From: Cellvibrio sp. pealriver | GTDB lineage: Bacteria > Pseudomonadota > Gammaproteobacteria > Pseudomonadales > Cellvibrionaceae | Reading direction: 5' to 3' | Assembly: GCF_001183545.1 (NCBI RefSeq) | Contig: NZ_KQ236688.1 | Span: 1,703,149-1,767,148 of the forward strand | Length of the DNA stretch: 64,000 bases | Shown: positions 57,369 to 64,000 of the stretch, in pieces | Numbering within the stretch: position 1 is the stretch's first letter | Layout of the letters: each line of letters starts with the position of its first letter | Program-made: the position numbers and the translations under genes | Notes under the pieces: model-generated | Database searches by the model: none | What the model saw: the letters and a program-made list of their open reading frames with translations, nothing else | What the model was told of the DNA's origin: nothing

Positions 57369-58691
57369 ATGGCCAGCATACCGCAAGGCTCCTCCGCGCA
57401 ACCCAGCGCGATCAGTACCGGCAATAACACAATCCCTCTGATCATCATTACGATTTTATTTTTTATGTGGGGATTACTCACATCAATGAATGATGTTTTG
57501 ATTCCTCACCTGAAAAGTGTTTATACACTCAGCTACACCCAAGCGATGCTAGTGCAGTTCTGCTTCTTTGGTGCCTATTTCGTGATATCCCTTCCAGCAG
57601 GTGCATTAATCAAAAAGCTGGGCTATCAAAATGGCGCTGTTGCAGGGTTGATTATTGCTGCATCCGGTTGTGCATTATTTTATCCCGCCGCCACTAGCGG
57701 CTATGCGTTGTTTTTATTTGCACTGTTTGTGCTGGCATCCGGTATTACCATTTTACAAGTAGCGGCCAACCCTTACGTTACTGTGCTTGGCCCAGCAAGA
57801 ACTGCATCCAGCCGCCTCACATTAACCCAGGCTTTTAATTCTTTAGGAACCACTATCGCTCCTTGGTTAGGCGGTATTTTGATTCTGGGCGGCGCAGTAT
57901 TGACGGCAGACCAACTTGCTCTTTTGCCTGCCGCAGAAGTGGCTGCATACAAAGCAAAAGAAGCCGCAACCGTACAAGGGCCTTATCTTGCTCTGGCAGC
58001 AGCACTACTTGGCCTTGCATTATTTTTTGCCTTCGCAAAACTACCCAAAATTCAACACGATGACGAACCCAGTATTTCAGGTGATATGGCCTCAAATAAA
58101 GAGTCGGCGTTGTCACATACACACTTGGTGTTAGGTGCTATTGGTATCTTTTTATATGTTGGTGCAGAAGTAGCAATCGGTAGCTTATTGATAAACTTCT
58201 TTGGCGAAGAAAATATTGCAGGCCTAAAAGAAGCGGATGCTGCTCACTTGGTAAGTTACTATTGGGGTGGTGCGATGATTGGCCGGTTTATTGGTTTCGC
58301 GGTGATGCGTTACGTAAGCCCGGGTAAAACTCTCGCGTTTAATTGTGCCTGTGCCGTTTTGCTGGTTCTAACAGCAACATTTACCGATGGCAAATTGGCG
58401 ATGTGGGCAATTATTGCTGTTGGTCTGTTCAACTCAATTATGTTCCCAACTATTTTCAGCATGGCTCTCAACAATCTTGGAAAATTCACAGGCCAAGGTT
58501 CCGGCTTTTTGTGCATGGCGATCGTAGGTGGCGCAATTGTTCCATTAATCCAAGGAGCATTGGCGGATACATTTGGCCTGCAGATCTCTTTCTTACTGCC
58601 CGCTGCTTGTTATCTTTTCATCATGTATTTCGGCATTAAATATGCCGGCATGTATAAAACAGCGCCCTCTTCTGAACCAGCGCATTTATAA
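57369..58691 (+). CDS. Sugar MFS transporter (FGHS/GluP type)
   Basis: A 440-residue, roughly twelve-helix proton-coupled transporter. FFMWGLLTSMNDVLIPHLKSVYTLSY and LQVAANPYVTVLGP, SSRLTLTQAFNSLGTTIAP and the late SIMFPTIFSMALNNLGKFTGQGSG are characteristic of the fucose/glucose/galactose subgroup. It takes up monosaccharides, probably glucose here, given the glk and GH3 neighbours. Preceded by CAACGAGGTAG. Confidence 0.93.
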   Translation: MASIPQGSSAQPSAISTGNNTIPLIIITILFFMWGLLTSMNDVLIPHLKSVYTLSYTQAMLVQFCFFGAYFVISLPAGALIKKLGYQNGAVAGLIIAASGCALFYPAATSGYALFLFALFVLASGITILQVAANPYVTVLGPARTASSRLTLTQAFNSLGTTIAPWLGGILILGGAVLTADQLALLPAAEVAAYKAKEAATVQGPYLALAAALLGLALFFAFAKLPKIQHDDEPSISGDMASNKESALSHTHLVLGAIGIFLYVGAEVAIGSLLINFFGEENIAGLKEADAAHLVSYYWGGAMIGRFIGFAVMRYVSPGKTLAFNCACAVLLVLTATFTDGKLAMWAIIAVGLFNSIMFPTIFSMALNNLGKFTGQGSGFLCMAIVGGAIVPLIQGALADTFGLQISFLLPAACYLFIMYFGIKYAGMYKTAPSSEPAHL

Positions 58692-58693
58692 TT

Positions 58694-58723
58694 AAAAACG
58701 GGCACTTTCGAGTGCCCGTTTTT
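58694..58723 (+). terminator. Terminator after the sugar transporter gene
   Basis: A 13-bp stem closed by the very stable UUCG tetraloop is followed by a T-run. Both arms have A or T runs, so it may serve moaE in the other direction too. Confidence 0.92.
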
Positions 58724-58750
58724 TTATGGATTTATTGCTCTTTTTAATAA

Positions 58751-59212
58751 TCACTCTTCCTTCCAGCGCTTACTTGCCTCTTCATCTTTTCTCTTGGCTT
58801 CGACCCATACGATACCTTGCGCAGTGGATTCTTTTTTCCAGAATGGTGCTTGGGTTTTTAAAAAATCCATCAAAAAATCCGCTGCTTGAAATGCGTGTTC
58901 ACGATGCGCGCTGCTCACTCCGACAAAAACAATTTGATCACCTAGCAGCAAATCACCCACACGATGAACAATACGCGCCGACACCAATGACCAACGCTGG
59001 ATAGCCACCTCCAGTATCTGCTCCAATACTTTCTCAGTCATTCCTGGATAATGCTCCAGAGAAAGTTTCTCTACAGAATGCCCATCACTAAAATCACGGA
59101 CACGCCCCACAAAAAATACGATTGCGCCTGCAGTAGTATTATTTGCAACTAAGGCAGCATATTCCTGCCCCACATCAAAATCATGTTTTTGTACGCTAAT
59201 CGAAAAAACCAT
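58751..59212 (-). CDS. moaE: Molybdopterin synthase catalytic subunit
   Basis: A 153-residue MoaE that, with thiocarboxylated MoaD, adds two sulfurs to cyclic pyranopterin monophosphate. GAIVFFVGRVRDFSDG, HYPGMTEKVL, HRVGDLLLGDQIVFVGVSSAHREHAFQA and APFWKKE with the catalytic lysine are seen. It starts one base after the moaD stop. Confidence 0.96.
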   Translation of the reverse strand: MVFSISVQKHDFDVGQEYAALVANNTTAGAIVFFVGRVRDFSDGHSVEKLSLEHYPGMTEKVLEQILEVAIQRWSLVSARIVHRVGDLLLGDQIVFVGVSSAHREHAFQAADFLMDFLKTQAPFWKKESTAQGIVWVEAKRKDEEASKRWKEE

Positions 59213-59213
59213 T

Positions 59214-59465
59214 TTAGCCTCCTGTCACTGGAGGAAAAAATGCTACTTCATCGCCATCAACTAATACCTGATCACTCTTTGCATAAGTATGATTGACTGC
59301 AACTAAAACTCTGGCATTTAGTAATGGTATTTCCCACGAAGGATTTTGCGATACGAGATGATTTTTCAATTGCTCTACCGTTTCAACGTCAGCAATAGGA
59401 ACATCCATCGTAGCTACGCCTAATTGCTCACGTAATTGCGCTAAAAATACAATGTGGATCATCAC
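59214..59465 (-). CDS. moaD: Molybdopterin synthase sulfur carrier subunit
   Basis: An 83-residue ubiquitin-fold protein ending in the required Gly-Gly (FFPPVTGG), which becomes the thiocarboxylate. AQLREQLG and VAVNHTYA are family blocks. Its start overlaps the moaC stop by four bases. Confidence 0.95.
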   Translation of the reverse strand: MMIHIVFLAQLREQLGVATMDVPIADVETVEQLKNHLVSQNPSWEIPLLNARVLVAVNHTYAKSDQVLVDGDEVAFFPPVTGG

Positions 59466-59944
59466 TGGCCTCCACTACGGACATAATGCCCACGACGACC
59501 GCCGGCCTTTTCCAATAAACATATTTGTTCAACAACCATTTCCATATCAACCGCTTTGCACATATCGTAAATAGTCAATGCCGCAATACTGGCAGCAGTT
59601 AGCGCTTCCATTTCCACACCCGTTTGACCTGTGAGTTTGCAATAGCTGGTGATGTTAACGGCAGAGCATGCATCATCCAACTCAAACTCCACAGCAACCT
59701 TACTGAGCGTTAATGGATGGCATAAAGGAATCAAATCAGCGCATTTTTTCGCGGCCTGAATCCCCGCAATACGCGCAACTGCTAATACATCACCCTTTTT
59801 CAAACTGTTTGCTTTAATTTGCGCAAGCGTATCTGGTTTCATGACCACTCGTGCGAATGCACGGGCCTCACGCAAGCTAGGCGTTTTTTCCGAAACATCA
59901 ACCATACTCGCATGGCCGTGGGAATCGATATGAGTTAAAGACAT
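59462..59944 (-). CDS. moaC: Cyclic pyranopterin monophosphate synthase
   Basis: A 160-residue MoaC completing conversion of the MoaA product to cyclic pyranopterin monophosphate. [34 protein letters not shown] and [25 protein letters not shown] are diagnostic. The ATG at 59944 gives the family's usual N-terminus; another ATG lies five codons upstream. moaA is not in the window. Confidence 0.95.
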   Translation of the reverse strand: MSLTHIDSHGHASMVDVSEKTPSLREARAFARVVMKPDTLAQIKANSLKKGDVLAVARIAGIQAAKKCADLIPLCHPLTLSKVAVEFELDDACSAVNITSYCKLTGQTGVEMEALTAASIAALTIYDMCKAVDMEMVVEQICLLEKAGGRRGHYVRSGGQ

Positions 59945-60073
59945 AGGTGCGTCATCCATCTACTTTTCTGTTTGGGTTTGCCGTGCAGCCAGTGGGAAAT
60001 AGGGTTATCATAAAACACCTGTGGCTTGTAGCCGCGACTTTTTTGTTTTCTCGCACACGAACGCCCCTACCTG

Positions 60074-61084
60074 ATGACACTACCTCAAGCTCTTGATCGA
60101 CGCTTTACTCTCGCCCCAATGATGGAGTGGTCAACCTCTGACTGCCGTACGTTTTGGCGCTTACTCACCCAAAAAGCTGTTTTATACACCGAGATGGTGA
60201 CCACAGGTGCACTCTTGCATGGCGATAGAGCACGCTTTTTGGATTACAACGCATGCGAACATCCTTTGGCATTACAACTTGGAGGGAGCGATCCAACTGC
60301 CTTGGCTGAATGCGCTCGAATCGCTGAGGATTGGGGCTATGACGAAGTAAACCTCAACTGTGGCTGCCCCAGCGATCGCGTGCAGAACGGAATGATTGGT
60401 GCCTGTTTGATGGCAGAGCCAGAACTGGTTGCCGATTGTATTGCCAATATGCAACAGGCGGTAAAAATTCCTGTCACGGTTAAGCACCGTATTGGCATTG
60501 ACGATATGGAAGATTACGCCGGTCTGGCGAAGTTTGTTGGCACTATCGCAGCAACCGGTTGCAACACGTTTATTGTCCATGCGCGTAAAGCCTGGCTCAA
60601 AGGCCTGAGCCCAAAAGAAAACCGCGAGATACCGCCATTGCAATATGACAAGGTTTACCAGTTAAAGCAGGACTTCCCTCATCTTGAAATCATTATTAAT
60701 GGCGGTATAACCACATTAGAACAAAGCCAAAGCCTGCTGAAACATGTTGATGGCGTAATGGTTGGCCGAGAAGCCTATAGCAACCCTTATCTGCTAGCCA
60801 AGGTGGATCAAACGATTTATGGCGATGATTGTCACATAGTCAGCCGGGATGAAGTGATGCAAGGCTTCATGGACTATTGTGCGATACAGCTGGCAAAAGG
60901 TGCTCGCCTTAACCATCTTACACGCCACATTCTTGGGCTCTACCAAGGCTTGCCGGGTGCAAGACAATTCAGACGCATTATCAGCGAACAGGCGCATAAG
61001 CCTGGAGCAGGAATTGAAGTGTTGGAGCGCGCCCTTAAAGCGCTAAATGAGTTACCATTAACGGAGGATTACCAAGGGGCATAA
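60074..61084 (+). CDS. dusA: tRNA-dihydrouridine synthase A
   Basis: A 336-residue FMN enzyme reducing uridine to dihydrouridine in the tRNA D-loop (positions 20/20a by family). FTLAPMMEWSTSDCRTFWR, NLNCGCPSDRVQNG with the catalytic Cys, and FIVHARKAWLKGLSPKENREIPPL, a DusA-specific block, are visible. It is divergent from moaC. Confidence 0.95.
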   Translation: MTLPQALDRRFTLAPMMEWSTSDCRTFWRLLTQKAVLYTEMVTTGALLHGDRARFLDYNACEHPLALQLGGSDPTALAECARIAEDWGYDEVNLNCGCPSDRVQNGMIGACLMAEPELVADCIANMQQAVKIPVTVKHRIGIDDMEDYAGLAKFVGTIAATGCNTFIVHARKAWLKGLSPKENREIPPLQYDKVYQLKQDFPHLEIIINGGITTLEQSQSLLKHVDGVMVGREAYSNPYLLAKVDQTIYGDDCHIVSRDEVMQGFMDYCAIQLAKGARLNHLTRHILGLYQGLPGARQFRRIISEQAHKPGAGIEVLERALKALNELPLTEDYQGA

Positions 61085-61224
61085 GCGTAACATCCGCTGT
61101 GACTATTGATTTCACTGCTTATAAAAAATGACAGCTTCCAGCATAAAGTCATTAAGACTACAATATATCTGACGGCAATAAATGAAGATCAACCACTTGT
61201 ACTTTCAGAGATAGGATTACCACT

Positions 61225-62181
61225 GTGACTAGTAAACTTGAACAACTGAAACAATTCACCGACGTAGTTGCTGACACCGGCGATATCGAAGCTATCCGCC
61301 TTTACAAACCACTGGATGCGACTACCAACCCATCGCTGGTCTATAAAGCTGCGCAAATGCCGCAATATCAAGACCTGTTAGCTGCATCAATCAATGCAAG
61401 CAAAAGTATCACCAACAGCGCACAACAACTGAGTGCAGCTTGTGATCATTTGGCGGTAGGCATTGGTCTGGAGATTTTGAAGATCGTTCCAGGCCGCATT
61501 TCTACCGAAGTAGATGCTCGTCTCTCTTTTGATACAAAAGCATCTATCGCGAAAGCTCACGAACTGATTAAGCTTTACGAGAAAGGCGGTGTCGATAAAT
61601 CACGTGTTTTAATCAAGCTGGCATCTACCTGGGAAGGTATACGTGCTGCAGAAGTATTGGAAAAAGAAGGTATCAATTGCAACCTCACACTGCTATTTGG
61701 CTTTAACCAAGCCGCAGCTTGTGCCGATGCAGGCGTATTTTTGATTTCCCCATTTGTCGGCCGTATTTTGGACTGGTACAAAGCCAATACTGACAAAAAA
61801 GATTACACCGCTGAAGAAGATCCAGGTGTAATTTCTGTTCGTCATATTTACAACTACTACAAACAGCATGGATACAAAACTGTTGTTATGGGCGCAAGCT
61901 TCCGCAATATTGGAGAGATTGAAGCTTTAGCAGGCTGCGATCGCTTAACCATCAGCCCACAACTGCTTCAAGAGCTGGATCAGGACAAAACTGAGCTTAA
62001 GCGTGTACTCTCACCTGATAGCACTGGTGAAAGCATTGCCAAGCGCATCGAAACCGAGCAAAGCTTTCGCTTCGGTTTAAATCAGGATGCCATGGCAACC
62101 GAGAAATTAGCTGAAGGTATTCGTGGTTTTGTAAAAGACCAAATCAACCTTGAAAACCTGTTAAAAGCCCGTGCTCAGTAA
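61225..62181 (+). CDS. tal: Transaldolase
   Basis: A 318-residue type I transaldolase of the pentose phosphate pathway, forming a Schiff base through the lysine in [42 protein letters not shown] and [12 protein letters not shown] are family blocks. The start is GTG. Its 3' end overlaps the next gene by 11 bases. Confidence 0.97.
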   Translation: MTSKLEQLKQFTDVVADTGDIEAIRLYKPLDATTNPSLVYKAAQMPQYQDLLAASINASKSITNSAQQLSAACDHLAVGIGLEILKIVPGRISTEVDARLSFDTKASIAKAHELIKLYEKGGVDKSRVLIKLASTWEGIRAAEVLEKEGINCNLTLLFGFNQAAACADAGVFLISPFVGRILDWYKANTDKKDYTAEEDPGVISVRHIYNYYKQHGYKTVVMGASFRNIGEIEALAGCDRLTISPQLLQELDQDKTELKRVLSPDSTGESIAKRIETEQSFRFGLNQDAMATEKLAEGIRGFVKDQINLENLLKARAQ

Positions 62182-62635
62182 GCTTTCTCGCTTTATCGAG
62201 CGCCATCTGCAACCCGCAGGTGGCGCTTCACCAGCGCTGTCTCTACATCAAAAATACATAGCTATTGCAGCGCTATTGGTTGAAGTAGCCATGGCGGATC
62301 ATGAATTTTCCGGTGCAGAGATGGAGCGTTTGGGGCAATTGCTCATGTATAAGCTCAAGCTATCGCCCGATGAAATCTCAGAGCTAATCGAGCTGGCCAA
62401 AAGTGAATCTGAACATTCCACATCGCTTCATCAGTTCACTCAACTCATCAATCAATACTGCGATCCCCAAGAAAAATTCAATCTAATAAAAGCCATGTGG
62501 GAAGTTGCTTATGCCGATGGTACTTTGAATAAGTATGAAGATTACGTGATACGTAAAATTGCAGATTTAATCTATGTGCCCCATAACGAATTTATTCGGG
62601 CAAAAAGCGTAGTAAAAAGTAGTTTGTCGGAGTAA
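62171..62635 (+). CDS. TerB-like protein
   Basis: A 154-residue TerB-family helical protein: [19 protein letters not shown] and [22 protein letters not shown] carry two acidic, metal-site-like repeats. Named for tellurite resistance, but single-gene members like this are widespread and of unknown role. The GTG start lies inside the end of tal, in another frame. No other ter genes are near. Confidence 0.82.
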   Translation: MLSKLSRFIERHLQPAGGASPALSLHQKYIAIAALLVEVAMADHEFSGAEMERLGQLLMYKLKLSPDEISELIELAKSESEHSTSLHQFTQLINQYCDPQEKFNLIKAMWEVAYADGTLNKYEDYVIRKIADLIYVPHNEFIRAKSVVKSSLSE

Positions 62636-62672
62636 GCAGGAGAAACTGAAAAAAGCTTCCTGTAGAAAGGGC

Positions 62673-63155
62673 TTAGCAATTTTCTAACATGTTAACCAAA
62701 TTGCGGAACGTATCGGCATTACTGGCATTTAATCCCATTAGCAGCTTATGCGCTTCAATTACCTTTTCTTTCACTTGTTGTTCATCGCAATTAATGCAAT
62801 TTAGCGGCTGCTCCGCAAAAATTGGCTCATCTAATTTATCCACAATAACAAATATATCACTAAAACCCATTGTCTGGAGAATTCGCTGGATGCTGGGGTT
62901 ACTGGCAAGGATTACCGGTATTACACCATGACGCTCCTGCCCTAAAATAGAAATTTTAGCCATCAGGCCTAGCGTCGTACTATCAATTGCTTCTGCTTCC
63001 GATAGATCAAAAAGCACAGATGCGAAGTGTGCGTTCTTGAACATTGAATCAATAAACTGATCGAACGAAATACACAGAGTCAGGCGAACATCACCCACCA
63101 TCTTGATGACATAAACACCGTCGTGATCGGCAACTAAAATCTGACCGGCTTTCAT
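62673..63155 (-). CDS. STAS-domain anti-sigma factor antagonist-like protein
   Basis: A 160-residue protein with a STAS domain (about 1-105); IDSTTLGLMAKISILGQ carries the Ser/Thr usually phosphorylated by an anti-sigma kinase. The C-terminal 50 residues are an extension with two cysteines (CINCDEQQ). Its ATG shares a base with the stop of the phosphatase gene upstream (TGATG), which fits a partner-switch pair in which the phosphatase dephosphorylates the STAS protein. No anti-sigma kinase is in view. Confidence 0.88.
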   Translation of the reverse strand: MKAGQILVADHDGVYVIKMVGDVRLTLCISFDQFIDSMFKNAHFASVLFDLSEAEAIDSTTLGLMAKISILGQERHGVIPVILASNPSIQRILQTMGFSDIFVIVDKLDEPIFAEQPLNCINCDEQQVKEKVIEAHKLLMGLNASNADTFRNLVNMLENC

Positions 63156-64000
63156 CAACTAATACCTCGGGTGATGGACAGGACTGCGATGTCATCCGGA
63201 TTATCGCGAATCTCTTTTATAACTAAAGTATTACAGACAGATTCCAAACTGCCACTACTGGAAGCAATTAGTTTTAACAGATGCGCTTCTTTGTCTTGTA
63301 GCTCTGTAGGAGGCAATATTTCCAATACACCATCAGAAAAGCAGACAAGCGCAAATTGCTCAGGTAGTTGATGCTCATACACTTGCCAATTAATCTCTTT
63401 AAAAATGCCGACAGGCTTGCCACGCCCAATCAAATATTCAGCACCATCTGCCGTAAGCAAAATCGGCATTGGTAAGTGCCCTGCAACGACATAATGCATT
63501 TTGTGTGTCTGGGTATCTATAACGCCAACGAATAGAGTCAGGTGATGGCTCAGACGGGTTTCGTGCAGCTCACGATTGATTTGCCGCAGCATTAAATCTG
63601 CACCCTCGGCAAAAGAAAGCTCATCACCAAATAAGCCCTCTTCACGTACCATCCGGCTTACCAAATGCTTAAGCCAAATGGTTACAAACGCAGAGGAAGC
63701 ACCATGACCGGAGACATCAGCAAGATAAAAGGCGAGATAACGTTTTTTAATATGCGCGTAATCGACAAAATCGCCACTGAGAAACAGGGAGGGAACAATT
63801 GTGTGTGCGGCTGCATAGCCTTCTTCTGTTGTGAAGCCTGATGGCATCAAACGGCGCTGAACCCTTCGACCAGCAATCTGATCCCTCTCTAAAACACGAA
63901 GGTTTTCTTTTAGCTCCCGATTTGCTTCTTCCAACTGCACGCGATAACGCCGATTTTCTTCTTCCAGATCTTCACGATCCAGCACCTTGTTGATCGAGTG
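63155..64000 (-). CDS. RsbU/SpoIIE-type PP2C phosphatase (partial at window edge)
   Basis: The 281 residues seen begin with a coiled-coil linker (LEEENRRYRVQLEEANRELKENL) and hold a SpoIIE-like phosphatase domain: FLADV-like FYLADVSGHGASSAF, LSGDFVDY, GHLPMPILL and ALVCFSDGVLEI. The frame stays open to base 64000, so the N-terminus, probably a receiver or other sensor domain, lies outside. A GTG at 63985 is not likely to be the true start. The stop overlaps the STAS gene. Confidence 0.9.
   Translation of the reverse strand, partial: HSINKVLDREDLEEENRRYRVQLEEANRELKENLRVLERDQIAGRRVQRRLMPSGFTTEEGYAAAHTIVPSLFLSGDFVDYAHIKKRYLAFYLADVSGHGASSAFVTIWLKHLVSRMVREEGLFGDELSFAEGADLMLRQINRELHETRLSHHLTLFVGVIDTQTHKMHYVVAGHLPMPILLTADGAEYLIGRGKPVGIFKEINWQVYEHQLPEQFALVCFSDGVLEILPPTELQDKEAHLLKLIASSSGSLESVCNTLVIKEIRDNPDDIAVLSITRGIS

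Overview
The window looks like the chromosome of a Cellvibrio-like gammaproteobacterium (Cellvibrionaceae). This is inferred from gene content, not from a marker-gene comparison. The evidence is: a TCA block in the order sdhCDAB-sucAB-lpd-sucCD with gltA divergent, as in pseudomonads; spermidine synthesis by the carboxy(nor)spermidine route; and a glucan-utilisation locus with a GH3 beta-glucosidase, glucokinase, a LacI-type regulator and a GluP-type sugar transporter. Coding density is high, and no rRNA, tRNA or CRISPR was found. The only mobile element recognised is one intact IS3-family insertion sequence.

Layout. 0.2-5.8 kb, minus strand: Bcp peroxiredoxin, a diguanylate cyclase, agmatine deiminase and N-carbamoylputrescine amidase (aguA-aguB, overlapping TAATG), and two lipoproteins, one a predicted zinc metallopeptidase. 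6.0-11.3 kb: a small membrane J-domain protein, tRNA-modification enzymes (CmoM; divergently a GIY-YIG protein and a DTW/TapT protein) and a PreP-like M16 peptidase. 11.5-14.8 kb: a PP2C phosphatase and a Ser/Thr kinase carrying PEGA and FGE-sulfatase domains, away from any T6SS genes. 14.9-21.4 kb: an RsmB-like methyltransferase, a Tat-exported oxidoreductase, a LytTR membrane regulator with two downstream genes and a divergent acyltransferase, and an NTF2-like gene behind an eight-copy heptamer repeat. 21.5-28.1 kb: uvrB, fumC, doxX, an ECF sigma/anti-sigma pair, a TauE/SafE permease and a TrmH-like methylase. 28.1-32.6 kb: carboxynorspermidine decarboxylase, its dehydrogenase partner and speA. 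These combine with aguAB to give a complete predicted route from arginine to putrescine to spermidine. 32.8-33.4 kb: a decayed secreted-protein gene. 33.6-35.8 kb: MarC and a photolyase.

36-49.2 kb holds almost the whole oxidative TCA module (sucDC, lpd, sucBA, sdhBADC and gltA), punctuated by terminators. The IS3 element (49183-50474, 3-bp target duplication CGA) lies directly beside the 40-bp perfect palindromic terminator of gltA. 50.5-58.7 kb is a carbohydrate locus: outer-membrane porin, GH3 enzyme whose start lacks a signal peptide, glk, LacI regulator and sugar MFS transporter. A 14-bp palindromic candidate operator sits between GH3 and glk. 58.7-64 kb: moaCDE, dusA, transaldolase, a TerB-like protein, and a STAS/RsbU-type phosphatase pair whose phosphatase runs off the window end.

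The less ordinary items are the GH3 gene without a visible export signal, the kinase/phosphatase pair, the LytTR/HTTM/acyltransferase cluster, the lipoprotein metallopeptidase pair, the heptamer repeat and the split alternative-spermidine pathway. I saw no clear defence system or other wholly new multigene system.
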